Shown here: piece after piece, positions 42,540-50,754 of the stretch
Numbering within the stretch: the stretch's first letter is position 1
Layout: every line of letters starts with the position of its first letter
Origin: Kitasatospora sp. SolWspMP-SS2h
GTDB lineage: Bacteria > Actinomycetota > Actinomycetes > Streptomycetales > Streptomycetaceae
DNA: 61,747 nucleotides
Assembly (NCBI RefSeq): GCF_003259315.1
Contig: NZ_QLLT01000036.1
Span: forward strand, 1 to 61,747
Reading direction: 5' to 3'
Notes under the pieces: generated by a model
Databases searched by the model: none
What the model saw: only the letters and a program-made list of their open reading frames with translations
What the model was told of the DNA's origin: nothing
Program-made: the position numbers and the translations under genes

Positions 42540-43709
42540 ATGGGCGCCACTACTTCCCCGGGTGTCTCCTTCTTCACCCAGGTCGAGACCTTCGAATCCC
42601 TCTGGCCCACCACCCGGCGCCACCTCGACGAACTGATGGACCGCGGCAAGTACTCGCACGGCCCGAAGGTCGAGGAGTTCGAGGCCGCCCTCGCCGCCTG
42701 GACCGGTGCCCGGCACGTGGTCGGCGTCAACAGCGGCACCGACGCCCTGGTCCTGCTGCTGCGCGCGGCCGGACTGCGCCCCGGCGACGAGGTGATCGTC
42801 CCCGCCTACAGCTTCGTCGCCTCGGCGAGCTCGGTGGTGCTGGCCGGCGGGCGCCCGGTCTTCGCCGACATCGACCCGCTGGGCTACTGCCTCGACCCGG
42901 CGAGCGTCGAGGCCGTCCGCACCGACCGCACCCGGATGGTCATGCCGGTCCACCTGTTCCACCAACTCGCCGACCTGCGCGCCCTGCTGGACCTCGCCGA
43001 CCGGCACGGCCTGACCGTCGTCGAGGACAGCGCCGAGGCGTTCGGCATGCGCTGGGACGGCGTGCACGCCGGACTGCACGGCGCCGGCGGCGTGCTCTCC
43101 TTCTTCCCCACCAAGACGCTCGGCGCGATCGGCGACGCCGGCGCCGTCCTCACCGACGACCCCGCCCTCGCCGAAGCCGTCTCCGCGATGCGCCACCACG
43201 GCCGCACCGGCCGCACCCTGGACGACTTCCGCACCATCAACCGCCCCACCGAACTGCTCGGCACCAACAGCAAGATGGACGACGTCCAGGCCGCCGTCCT
43301 GCTCGCCAAACTCGGCCGCGCCGACCAGGACATCGCCCGCCGCGCCGCCCTCGCCGCCGGCTACACCGAACGCCTGACCGGCACCCCCGGCCTCACCCTG
43401 CCCACCGTCCTGGCCCGGGACGCCGCCACCGACCCGGTCTGGTACGTCTACCTGATCGAGTCCGACCGGCGCGACGCACTCGCCGCCCACCTCGCCCGGC
43501 ACGGCGTCCAGACCGAGACGTACTACCCGACGCCGCTGCACCTCCAGCCCTGCTTCGCCGGACTCGGCCACCGCCCGGGCGAGTTCCCGTACGCCGAAGC
43601 CGCCTGCGACCGCGCCCTCGCGCTGCCGCTCTACCCCGACCTCGCCGACCACGAACTGGACCTGGTCAGCGACCTGGTCCGCGACTTCCAGCACGGAAAG
43701 CAGCGCTGA
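42540..43709 (+). CDS. DegT/DnrJ/EryC1 aminotransferase 1
   Basis: 389 residues from the ATG at 42540. PLP-dependent sugar aminotransferase fold: FFTQVETFESLWPTTRRHLDELMDRGKYSHGPKVEEFE, VGVNSGTDALVLLLRAAGLRPGDEVIVPAYSFVASASSV, VEDSAEAFGMRW (Asp binding the PLP ring N) and SFFPTKTLGAIGDAG with the PLP lysine at 192. These enzymes transfer an amino group from Glu or Gln to a keto sugar or cyclitol. It stands at the head of a two-gene operon divergent from the dehydrogenase arm. Confidence 0.94.
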   Translation: MGATTSPGVSFFTQVETFESLWPTTRRHLDELMDRGKYSHGPKVEEFEAALAAWTGARHVVGVNSGTDALVLLLRAAGLRPGDEVIVPAYSFVASASSVVLAGGRPVFADIDPLGYCLDPASVEAVRTDRTRMVMPVHLFHQLADLRALLDLADRHGLTVVEDSAEAFGMRWDGVHAGLHGAGGVLSFFPTKTLGAIGDAGAVLTDDPALAEAVSAMRHHGRTGRTLDDFRTINRPTELLGTNSKMDDVQAAVLLAKLGRADQDIARRAALAAGYTERLTGTPGLTLPTVLARDAATDPVWYVYLIESDRRDALAAHLARHGVQTETYYPTPLHLQPCFAGLGHRPGEFPYAEAACDRALALPLYPDLADHELDLVSDLVRDFQHGKQR

Positions 43710-43716
43710 CCCGCCG

Positions 43717-44925
43717 ATGACCACCAGCACCGCCGCCACCGGCACCGGAACCGTTGGCACCGGCACCGGAACCGCCGCCACCGCCCGGGCCGGTACCCCC
43801 GAGGCCGCCGCCACCATTCCGTTCTTCCCGCCCGACCTGTTCGAGGACGACCGCCGCCTGCTGCTCGACACCGTCCGCGAGGTCGCCACCGACCCGGCCC
43901 AGCGCTTCATCCTCGGCGAGCGCACCGCCCGCTTCGAGGACCTGCTCCGCACCGACCTCGGCACCGAGGACGTCATCGCCTGCGGCAGCGGCACCACCGC
44001 ACTCACCCTGATCCTGCGCGCCCTGGGCATCGGCCCCGGCGACGAGGTGGTCGTCCCCGCCTTCGGCTGCGCCCCGCTCGCCAACACCGTCCTCGGCGTC
44101 GGCGCCACCCCGGTGTTCGCTGACATCGACCCGCACACCCTGGTCATGGACCCGGACGCGGCCGAGGCGCTGATCACTCCCCGCACCAGGGCGCTGATGC
44201 CCGCCCACATGTTCTCCGTGATGGCCGACATGCCGCGCCTGCGCGCCCTGGCCACCCGCCACGGCCTGCGCCTGATCGAGGACTCCGCGGTCGCCCAGGG
44301 CGCCGTCCTGGACGGCCGCCCGGCCGGCACCTGGGGCGACGCGGGCGTCTTCTCCTTCGTCCAGGTGAAGTCCTTCGGCGGCCCCGGCGAAGGCGGCGTC
44401 GTGGTCACCGGGGACCGCGAACTCGCCCGCACCGTACGGATGCTGCGCAACCACGGCCAGGACGGCGTGCACCGCTTCCGGCACCACCTGATCGGCCTGA
44501 ACAGCCGCTTCGACGAGGTCCTCGCCGCCTTCCAACTGCGCCGCCACCCCGGCCTGGCCGCCCGGCTGGCCCGCCGCGCCGAGATCGCCGCCCACTACAC
44601 CGCGCACTTCACCCCGCTCGCCGCCCGCGGCGTCCTCCCGCCCCCGTCCGGCACCGACGGCCGCTGCTACTACGTCTACACGCTGCTCGCCGAACGCCGC
44701 GACGACCTCCGGCGGCACCTGGCCGCGCACGGCGTCGACAGCCACGTCTACTACCCGCAGCCGCTGCCCCACCAGCCCGCCTTCGCCCACGCCGCCCCCG
44801 CCGACGGCCACTGGCCGAACGCCGAACGCGCCACCCGGCAGTGCCTGTCCCTCCCGGTCTACCCGCACCTGACGGACGCCCAGGTCGAACGGATCACCAC
44901 CGCCGTCCTCACCTTCCCGGCCTGA
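43717..44925 (+). CDS. DegT/DnrJ/EryC1 aminotransferase 2
   Basis: 402 residues, starting 7 nt after the previous stop. A (T/G)-rich 30-residue leader (TGTGTVGTGTGTAAT) precedes the fold. ACGSGTTALTLILRALGIGPGDEVVVPAFGCAPLANTV, LIEDSAVAQGAVLDG and FVQVKSFGGPGEGG give the PLP site, with lysine at 218. LNSRFDEVLAAFQLRRHPGL fits the small domain. It is clearly diverged from aminotransferase 1, so two separate aminations or a diamino product are likely. A terminator follows. Confidence 0.93.
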   Translation: MTTSTAATGTGTVGTGTGTAATARAGTPEAAATIPFFPPDLFEDDRRLLLDTVREVATDPAQRFILGERTARFEDLLRTDLGTEDVIACGSGTTALTLILRALGIGPGDEVVVPAFGCAPLANTVLGVGATPVFADIDPHTLVMDPDAAEALITPRTRALMPAHMFSVMADMPRLRALATRHGLRLIEDSAVAQGAVLDGRPAGTWGDAGVFSFVQVKSFGGPGEGGVVVTGDRELARTVRMLRNHGQDGVHRFRHHLIGLNSRFDEVLAAFQLRRHPGLAARLARRAEIAAHYTAHFTPLAARGVLPPPSGTDGRCYYVYTLLAERRDDLRRHLAAHGVDSHVYYPQPLPHQPAFAHAAPADGHWPNAERATRQCLSLPVYPHLTDAQVERITTAVLTFPA

Positions 44926-44983
44926 CCGGCGCCACCGCCACCGCCACCGCCACCGCACCCCGCGCCCCGCACCCCGCGGCCCT

Positions 44984-45025
44984 GGTGGGCGCCGCCGCCC
45001 CGACAGCGCGGCGGCGGCGCCCACC
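44984..45025. terminator. Bidirectional terminator between the cluster arms
   Basis: GGTGGGCGCCGCCGC (44984-44998) pairs exactly with 45011-45025 around a 12-nt loop, between the convergent aminotransferase and ligase genes. Confidence 0.75.
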
Positions 45026-45039
45026 GACTGGCGCGTCCC

Positions 45040-46713
45040 TCAGCCCGCCGCCGCCCCCACGGCCCCGCCCTCCGCGGCCCCGTCCGTCGCGGCCCCGGCG
45101 TCGCGTACGGCCGCCGCGGCGAGCTCCGCGATCACCCGCCGGTCCGGCTTCCCGGACGCGCCCACCGGCAGCCGCTCCAGCACCACCAGCCGCTCCGGCA
45201 GCTTGTACCGCTCAAGGCCGCACAACTCGGCCAGGAACAGCGTCAGTTCGGCGAGCTCCAGCCCCGCGCCGCGCGGCACCGCGCAGACGCACATCCGCTC
45301 CCCGAGGTCCGGGTCCGGCACCGGCACGCACACCGCCTCCGCGACCTCCGGGTGCCCCTCCAGCAGCTGTTCGACCTCGGCGGTGGAGATCGACACCCCG
45401 CCCCGGTTCACCGTCTGCCTGATCCGGGCCAGCACCCGCAGCGAGCCGTCCGCCTCCAGCACCCCCAGGTCGCCGGAGCGCACCCAGCCCCCGTCCACCC
45501 GCAGCCGGGCGTCCGACTCCGGCTCCCCGACGTGGCACAGCGGCGACATCGGCCCGCGCGCCTGCAACTCGCCCGGCACCCCGGCCGGCACCGGCCGCCC
45601 GTCCGGCCCGCACACCCGGAACTCCGCGACCCGCGGGTCCGGCCGCCCCACCCGCAGCACGTCGCCGTCCGGATCGTCCCAGCGCGCGTGGCAGTTCAGG
45701 CCGTCGCTGGCGCCGTACACGTTCACCACCGGGCAGCCGAACCGCCGCAGCGCCGCACCCAGCACCGCGGGGGAGAGCGCCGCCGCGCTCGACACCACCG
45801 CCTGCAAGGAGGACAGGTCCTCACCCGGCGCGGGGGGCAGCTCCGCCATCCGGCGCAGCATGGTCGGCACCGCCGCCAGGTGGGTGGGCCGCCACCGCCC
45901 CACCGCCGCCAGCGCCCCCTCCGGATCGAACCGCTCCCCGCCCGGCGGCAGCAGCACCGTCGCCCCGCACCGCACCAGCGCCACCACCGCCAGCGAGCCG
46001 TACGCCGTCGCCGGGCTCACCAGCAGCAGCACCCGCGGCGGCGCGCCGTCCGCCGTCTCCAACACCCGCTCCACGTACCGCCCGCGCCCGCCGGCCAGGG
46101 CGTTGTGCGAGTATGCGACCAGCTTCGGTGCGGCCTCCGAACCCGAGGAGAGCAGGATCCGGGCCGGTGCCTCCGGGTCCACCGCCGCCGGCCGCCAGCC
46201 GTCCCGCTCCGGCCACGGGTCCTCGTCCAGCACCACCACCTCGTGCAGGTCCGGGAGTTCCGGCCGCAGCCCGTCCACCAGCGCCTTCCACTCCGGCGCC
46301 GTCACCACCGCGTCCACCCGCGCCGTCCCCCACACCGCCAGCAGGTCCCGCCGCCCGTGCCCGGGCGTGCACGGCAGCACCACCGCGCCCAGCGCCGCCA
46401 CCGCCAGATCCACCACCGGGGCCCGCCGGTCCGCGGGCACCTTCACCCCCACCACCGACCCCGGCCGCACCCCCCGCGCGGCCAGCCCCGCCGCCAACCC
46501 CCGCACCCGGCGGCCGAGTTCCGCGTACGACAGCTCACCGCCCCGGTCCACCACCGCCACCCGCGCCCCGTCCGCCGCCACCCGCTCCGCGAACAGCTCA
46601 TACAGCCCCCGCCCCGGACACCAGCCCCGCTCCACCCAGCGCTCCCGCAACTCCCGGTCCACCCGGTCGGGGAACTCCACGCCAGCCACCGAAACCCACG
46701 CCACAGCCACCAC
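45040..46713 (-). CDS. AMP-forming acyl-CoA/aryl-acid ligase 1
   Basis: 557 residues from a GTG at 46713, with further in-frame GTGs close by. ANL-superfamily adenylation fold. The A3 loop reads ILLSSGSEAAPKLV rather than the usual TSGTTGxPK; A5 is NVYGASDG; A7 is VRSGDLG; A8 is RIRQTVNRGGVSIS; and the C-terminal catalytic lysine is in ASGKPDRR (Lys522). It activates a carboxylic acid as acyl-AMP, then passes it to CoA or another acceptor. EntE-like aryl-acid ligases share VNRGG-type hinge motifs. It is last in the second arm. Confidence 0.9.
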   Translation of the reverse strand: MVAVAWVSVAGVEFPDRVDRELRERWVERGWCPGRGLYELFAERVAADGARVAVVDRGGELSYAELGRRVRGLAAGLAARGVRPGSVVGVKVPADRRAPVVDLAVAALGAVVLPCTPGHGRRDLLAVWGTARVDAVVTAPEWKALVDGLRPELPDLHEVVVLDEDPWPERDGWRPAAVDPEAPARILLSSGSEAAPKLVAYSHNALAGGRGRYVERVLETADGAPPRVLLLVSPATAYGSLAVVALVRCGATVLLPPGGERFDPEGALAAVGRWRPTHLAAVPTMLRRMAELPPAPGEDLSSLQAVVSSAAALSPAVLGAALRRFGCPVVNVYGASDGLNCHARWDDPDGDVLRVGRPDPRVAEFRVCGPDGRPVPAGVPGELQARGPMSPLCHVGEPESDARLRVDGGWVRSGDLGVLEADGSLRVLARIRQTVNRGGVSISTAEVEQLLEGHPEVAEAVCVPVPDPDLGERMCVCAVPRGAGLELAELTLFLAELCGLERYKLPERLVVLERLPVGASGKPDRRVIAELAAAAVRDAGAATDGAAEGGAVGAAAG

Positions 46714-46772
46714 TCCCGTTCACCGATCCGCCGACCAACAACCGAACCCCCCGGTCCACGCCCGCCACTGCC

Positions 46773-48392
46773 TCACGTCCCGAACTCCCAGGGCGCGCGG
46801 ACGAACGCGCACCCGTCCGCGCCGAACTCGAACGCCGCCGCCACCCGGGGGTCGCGCGCCAGGACGCCCAGGTCCGTGCACACCTCCGCCCCGCCGTCCG
46901 GCGCGCCCGGGTCGCCCGCCGCGCCGCACAGCAGCCGGGCCGCCGACAGCAGCGAGGACTCGACGTGCTGGGCCCGCCCGGTCCGTTCGCGGGCCTCCAG
47001 TGCCGCCACCGCCCCCGCCGCGCAGACCAGGCCGCCCAGCACGTCGCAGACGGTCAGCAGGGTGGGGCGCGGCGGCAGCCCGTCCGGCGCCAGCAGTGCG
47101 GCCAGGCCGGAGTGCGCCTGGACGGGGTAGTCGGTGCTCAGCCCGGGCCCGCCGCCGCTGGCCTGGGCGTACACCAGCCCGGGGCGCAGCGCGGCGACCG
47201 TCCCGGCGTCCAGCCCCAGCCCGGCGACCTTCGCGGGCGCCAGGCTGTGCAGCAGCACGTCAGCGCCCCGCACCAACTCCCGTACCGCCGAACGCCCTTC
47301 GGCGTCGCGCAGGTCCGCCTCCAGCACCCCCTTGCCACGGTTGAGCGCCGCGAACCGCGCCGACACCGCCGCCGCGCCGTGCACCACGCCGCCGGACGCC
47401 CCGCCGCCCGCCGCCCCGCCGTCGGCCGTCATCGGCGGCACCCCGCGCAGCGGGTCCCCGCCCGGCGGTTCGACCCGCACCACGGTGGCCCCGAGCAGCG
47501 CCAACACCCGTCCGGCCAGCGGCCCCTGGACCCGCCGGGCGATCTCCACCACCGTCACGCCGTCCAGCGGCCCACGGGTCGGCGGCGCGGACGGCGACGA
47601 GGCGGCCCCCGCCGCCCCGCCCGACCCCGCCGCCCCGCCCGCCCGCAGCCGCCACGGCATCCCGCCCAGGACGCCCGGCCGGGCCGCCGCCACCGTCAGC
47701 TCCACCCCGCACTCGGCGGCGATCCGCGCCAGCCGCCGGTGGCCGACCGCCCGTGCCGCCGCGAACAGCTCCTCCGGCAGCGGGCAGGCCGCCGTCCCGT
47801 ACCGGGCCTGGAACGGCAGCCAGGCGCGGCCCACCACCCGCCGATCGACGCCCAGTTCGGACCAGAACCGCAGCCAGCCGTCGGCCGCCAGCGCCTCCAG
47901 CTCGAACCACACCCCGTCCGCCGCGCGGAACGGCGGCCCGCCCGTCCCGGCCGGCTCCGCGCCCTCCCGGTCCGGGGCGGTGGCCGCCGCCAGGTACTGC
48001 GCCAGCCCGAGCAGCGCGGCCTGCGCCACCGAGACGCCCACCTCGCGGTACGCCGTGCCCGCCCGCCGCGCGCGCAGCGCCGCCAGCGCGCCGGTCGCGG
48101 CCAGCACCCCGGCGGCCACCGACGCGAAGTCCACCCGCAGCGGCGTGGGCGCCCCGTACCGCCGGCCGTGCACGTGCATCACCCCGCAGGCCGCCTGGAC
48201 GTCCGCCTCGCTGCCGACCGCCAGCCCCAGCGGGCCCGCCCAGGAGATCCGGCAGGCCAACTCGCCTCCGACCTCCAGCAGTTCGCCGTCCGGCAGGTCG
48301 CCCTCCGCGACCCGCACCCCGGAGGCGCGCAGCAGCCCCGCCGCCACCTCCCGGGCCAGCCGCGGCCGGGTGCCGAGCACCGGCCCGCTCAC
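46773..48392 (-). CDS. Family III CoA-transferase-like (CaiB/BaiF), two-domain
   Basis: 539 residues from a GTG overlapping the methyltransferase stop (GTGA). From about residue 275 the usual N-terminal CaiB segment appears (TVVEIARRVQGPLAG, VVRVEPPGGDPLRG, RGKGVLEADLRDAEG), running to TVCDVLGGLVCAAG, where Asp450 may be the catalytic acid. The first 270 residues instead look like the later part of another CaiB domain (VDFASVAAGVLAATGALAALRAR, ELGVDRRVVGRAW). The chain may thus be a shortened tandem or a permuted form. It would move CoA between acids, possibly with the adjoining ligases. Confidence 0.78.
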   Translation of the reverse strand: MSGPVLGTRPRLAREVAAGLLRASGVRVAEGDLPDGELLEVGGELACRISWAGPLGLAVGSEADVQAACGVMHVHGRRYGAPTPLRVDFASVAAGVLAATGALAALRARRAGTAYREVGVSVAQAALLGLAQYLAAATAPDREGAEPAGTGGPPFRAADGVWFELEALAADGWLRFWSELGVDRRVVGRAWLPFQARYGTAACPLPEELFAAARAVGHRRLARIAAECGVELTVAAARPGVLGGMPWRLRAGGAAGSGGAAGAASSPSAPPTRGPLDGVTVVEIARRVQGPLAGRVLALLGATVVRVEPPGGDPLRGVPPMTADGGAAGGGASGGVVHGAAAVSARFAALNRGKGVLEADLRDAEGRSAVRELVRGADVLLHSLAPAKVAGLGLDAGTVAALRPGLVYAQASGGGPGLSTDYPVQAHSGLAALLAPDGLPPRPTLLTVCDVLGGLVCAAGAVAALEARERTGRAQHVESSLLSAARLLCGAAGDPGAPDGGAEVCTDLGVLARDPRVAAAFEFGADGCAFVRAPWEFGT

Positions 48393-49249
48393 GGCCGCCG
48401 CCCGTGCACCGCGTACACCACGTTCGAGCAGGCCAGGAACCGCGGGTCGCCGAACATCCCGCGCAGCCGGGCGAGTTCGTCCTCCGTCAGCCCCTGCCGC
48501 AGCAGCGCCCCGCGCAGGTGCCAGGTGTTGTGCAGCTGCATCTCCAACTGCGGCGTCCCGGGTGCGAGCATGCCGATCCGGGCCTCCGCCTCCACCCCGG
48601 TGAACCCGGCCCGCACCAGCGCGCCGGCGCACTCCCGGCCCCAGCCCTGGTGCGAACCGCGCGCCCGGAAGGCCCGCAACTTCGCCCGCTGGTACCGCTC
48701 GTACAGCTCCCGGTCCCGCTCGTCGGCGACGGTGAGCACCGGCGCGTACTCGGCGTCGAACTCCAGCAGGTGCAGCACCCCGCCGGGCCGCAGCGCGGCG
48801 AACAGCTTCGCCAGCACCGCCTCCCGCTCCGGCAGGTGGGAGAGCACCAGCCGGACGTGCACCAGGTCGAACGCACCCTCCGGCAGCGGGTCCCGCACCA
48901 CGTCGTGCCGCCGCACCGTCAGCCCGGGCCGGGCGGGCACCGGCAGCGGCACCAGGTCCGTCGCCAACACCGAGCCCCCGGGCGCCACCTGCCCGGCCAG
49001 CCAGACCGCGACGCTCCCCGCCCCCGTGCCCACGTCCAGGCAGCGCATCCCCGGCCCGACCCCGCCCGCCCGCAGCGCGCCGACACTGATCGGATCGAGC
49101 CACGCCGCCAGGCACCGGTGCTGCCCGGCCGCGTGCACGCTCCCGTTGTCGAACAGGTACGACCCCCCGACCGCATCCCCGTCCCCGTCCCCGAGTCCGG
49201 CTCCGACCTCCGCCACCGACCCGGCCGCCGCCACCGCCCCGCCCATCAC
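48389..49249 (-). CDS. SAM-dependent methyltransferase
   Basis: 286 residues from a GTG at 49249 or the adjoining ATG at 49246. Class I Rossmann methyltransferase: the SAM loop MRCLDVGTGAGSVAVWLAGQV (motif I), VLATDLVPLPVPARPGL (acidic end of strand 2), FDLVHVRLVLSHLPER (motif II/III) and LRPGGVLHLLEFDAEY. The C-terminal part resembles UbiE/menaquinone-type small-molecule methyltransferases. It overlaps both neighbours. Substrate probably a pathway intermediate of this arm. Confidence 0.9.
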   Translation of the reverse strand: MMGGAVAAAGSVAEVGAGLGDGDGDAVGGSYLFDNGSVHAAGQHRCLAAWLDPISVGALRAGGVGPGMRCLDVGTGAGSVAVWLAGQVAPGGSVLATDLVPLPVPARPGLTVRRHDVVRDPLPEGAFDLVHVRLVLSHLPEREAVLAKLFAALRPGGVLHLLEFDAEYAPVLTVADERDRELYERYQRAKLRAFRARGSHQGWGRECAGALVRAGFTGVEAEARIGMLAPGTPQLEMQLHNTWHLRGALLRQGLTEDELARLRGMFGDPRFLACSNVVYAVHGRRP

Positions 49250-50724
49250 GCCCGCCCCACCGCGGCGACACCCGCGCCCGCACCGGAACCCGCGCCCGCC
49301 GTGCCACCCGCACCCACCACGACGCCCGCACCGGAACCCGCGCCCGCGTGCGCCAGCACCCGCCGCGCCGCCAGCCGCCCCGACCGCACCGCGCCCTCAC
49401 TGCTCGGCCGCAGCATCACCCAGTCCCCGGCGTACTCGACCGCCCGGGTCGGCCGGTCCAGGAACGCGGCCCGCTCCCGGACCGCCGCCGGCGCGCCCTG
49501 CGGCAGCCCGAGCGGGAAGCGGTGCACCAGCGTCCGGACGGTGGCCGCCCGCAGGCCGGGCAGGAAGCGCTCGGCCTCCGCGCAGAGCGTCTCCACCACC
49601 CGCTCGTCCGGCTCGTCCAGCAGCGCGGGGGAGAGCCACGGCGAGGCGAACACGCTGACCAGCCCCTTGCCCGCGGGCGCCCGCCCGTCCGCCTTCAGGT
49701 GGTCGAGGATCAGCCCGGTGCAGACCCGGCTCTCCGTCTCCGGCACCGACAGCGCGTAGCTCGGCGCCCCGGTCGGGCTCGGCAGCGGCCGGTCCAGCAG
49801 GCAGGCCACCTTGAGCATCGGCGTGTACGTGCTCGCCGCCAGGTAGGCCCGCTCCCGGTCCGGGAGGTCCGCCCCGCGCAGTTCCAGGGCCAGCGGCGCG
49901 GGCACCGCCAGCACCGCCTGCCGGGCCCGGACCCGGGCCCCGTCCGCGAACTCCAGCAGCACACCGCCGGGTTCGCCCTCCGCCCGCTCCCGGACGGCGA
50001 CCACCCGGCGCCCCAGCTCCACCGGCAGCCGCTCGGCCAGGCGGCGGGCCAGCGTGTCCATCCCGTCCCGGTAGGTCATCCAGCGGGCCCCGGCGCCGCC
50101 CACCGAGAGCAGGGTGGCCACCATCGGGGCGACGGCCGAGCTCTCCGGCCGCCAGCCGAAGCAGTGGCCGGAGAGCGGTTGCAGCATCGCCGCCAGCAGT
50201 TCCTCCCGCCCGGGCGAACCGGCGCAGAACTCGCTGAGCGTCGCGTCCCGGCTGGGCGCGGTCTCCGGCCGGTCGGGGTCGAACCCGCGCCAGGCGGTGG
50301 CGAGTTCGGCGGTGAAGCGCAGCCACGCCCAGCGTCCCCGCCAGGACAGCCCGGCGCCGGTCAGCAGCCCCTTCGGGTGCCCGAGGTGGGCGTGCGCCCG
50401 GCCATGCCGCCACAGCGCGAACCCGGGTTCGACCACCGGCACTTCGGACTCCGGCAGGCCGACCGCCCGGATCAGCTCCCAGGTCGCCTCGTACCCGGCC
50501 CCCGCGATGGTCTCCGCGCCCTCGTCCAGCAGCCACCCGTCCACCCGGTCGGAGGCCATCCGCCCGCCCACCCGGTCCGCCCCCTCGAAGACCCGCACCG
50601 ACCGTCCGGCCGCCACCAGGTGGTGCGCCGCGGCCAGCCCGGCGATCCCCGCCCCGACCACCGCGACGTCGACCTCCACCTCGGCCCCGCCCTCGTCCCC
50701 GTCCACTGCGCTCCGCTCCCTCAC
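49246..50724 (-). CDS. FAD-dependent amine oxidase/protoporphyrinogen oxidase-like
   Basis: About 492 residues from the GTG at 50724, with GGGAG eight bases upstream; GTGs at 50751 and 50706 are alternatives. The FAD fold VDVAVVGAGIAGLAAAHHLVAAGR and the R-motif GADRVGGRMASDRVDGWLLDEGAET are typical of the flavin amine oxidase superfamily, and VEYAGDWVMLRPSSEGAVRSGRLAARRVL closes it as in PPOX. PPOX-like enzymes in biosynthetic clusters desaturate or aromatise rings. The C-terminus is a GAGSGAG repeat tail. It overlaps the methyltransferase gene. Confidence 0.88.
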   Translation of the reverse strand: MRERSAVDGDEGGAEVEVDVAVVGAGIAGLAAAHHLVAAGRSVRVFEGADRVGGRMASDRVDGWLLDEGAETIAGAGYEATWELIRAVGLPESEVPVVEPGFALWRHGRAHAHLGHPKGLLTGAGLSWRGRWAWLRFTAELATAWRGFDPDRPETAPSRDATLSEFCAGSPGREELLAAMLQPLSGHCFGWRPESSAVAPMVATLLSVGGAGARWMTYRDGMDTLARRLAERLPVELGRRVVAVRERAEGEPGGVLLEFADGARVRARQAVLAVPAPLALELRGADLPDRERAYLAASTYTPMLKVACLLDRPLPSPTGAPSYALSVPETESRVCTGLILDHLKADGRAPAGKGLVSVFASPWLSPALLDEPDERVVETLCAEAERFLPGLRAATVRTLVHRFPLGLPQGAPAAVRERAAFLDRPTRAVEYAGDWVMLRPSSEGAVRSGRLAARRVLAHAGAGSGAGVVVGAGGTAGAGSGAGAGVAAVGRA

Positions 50725-50754
50725 CGTCTCAACTCCCGCTATCGCCAGCACGGT

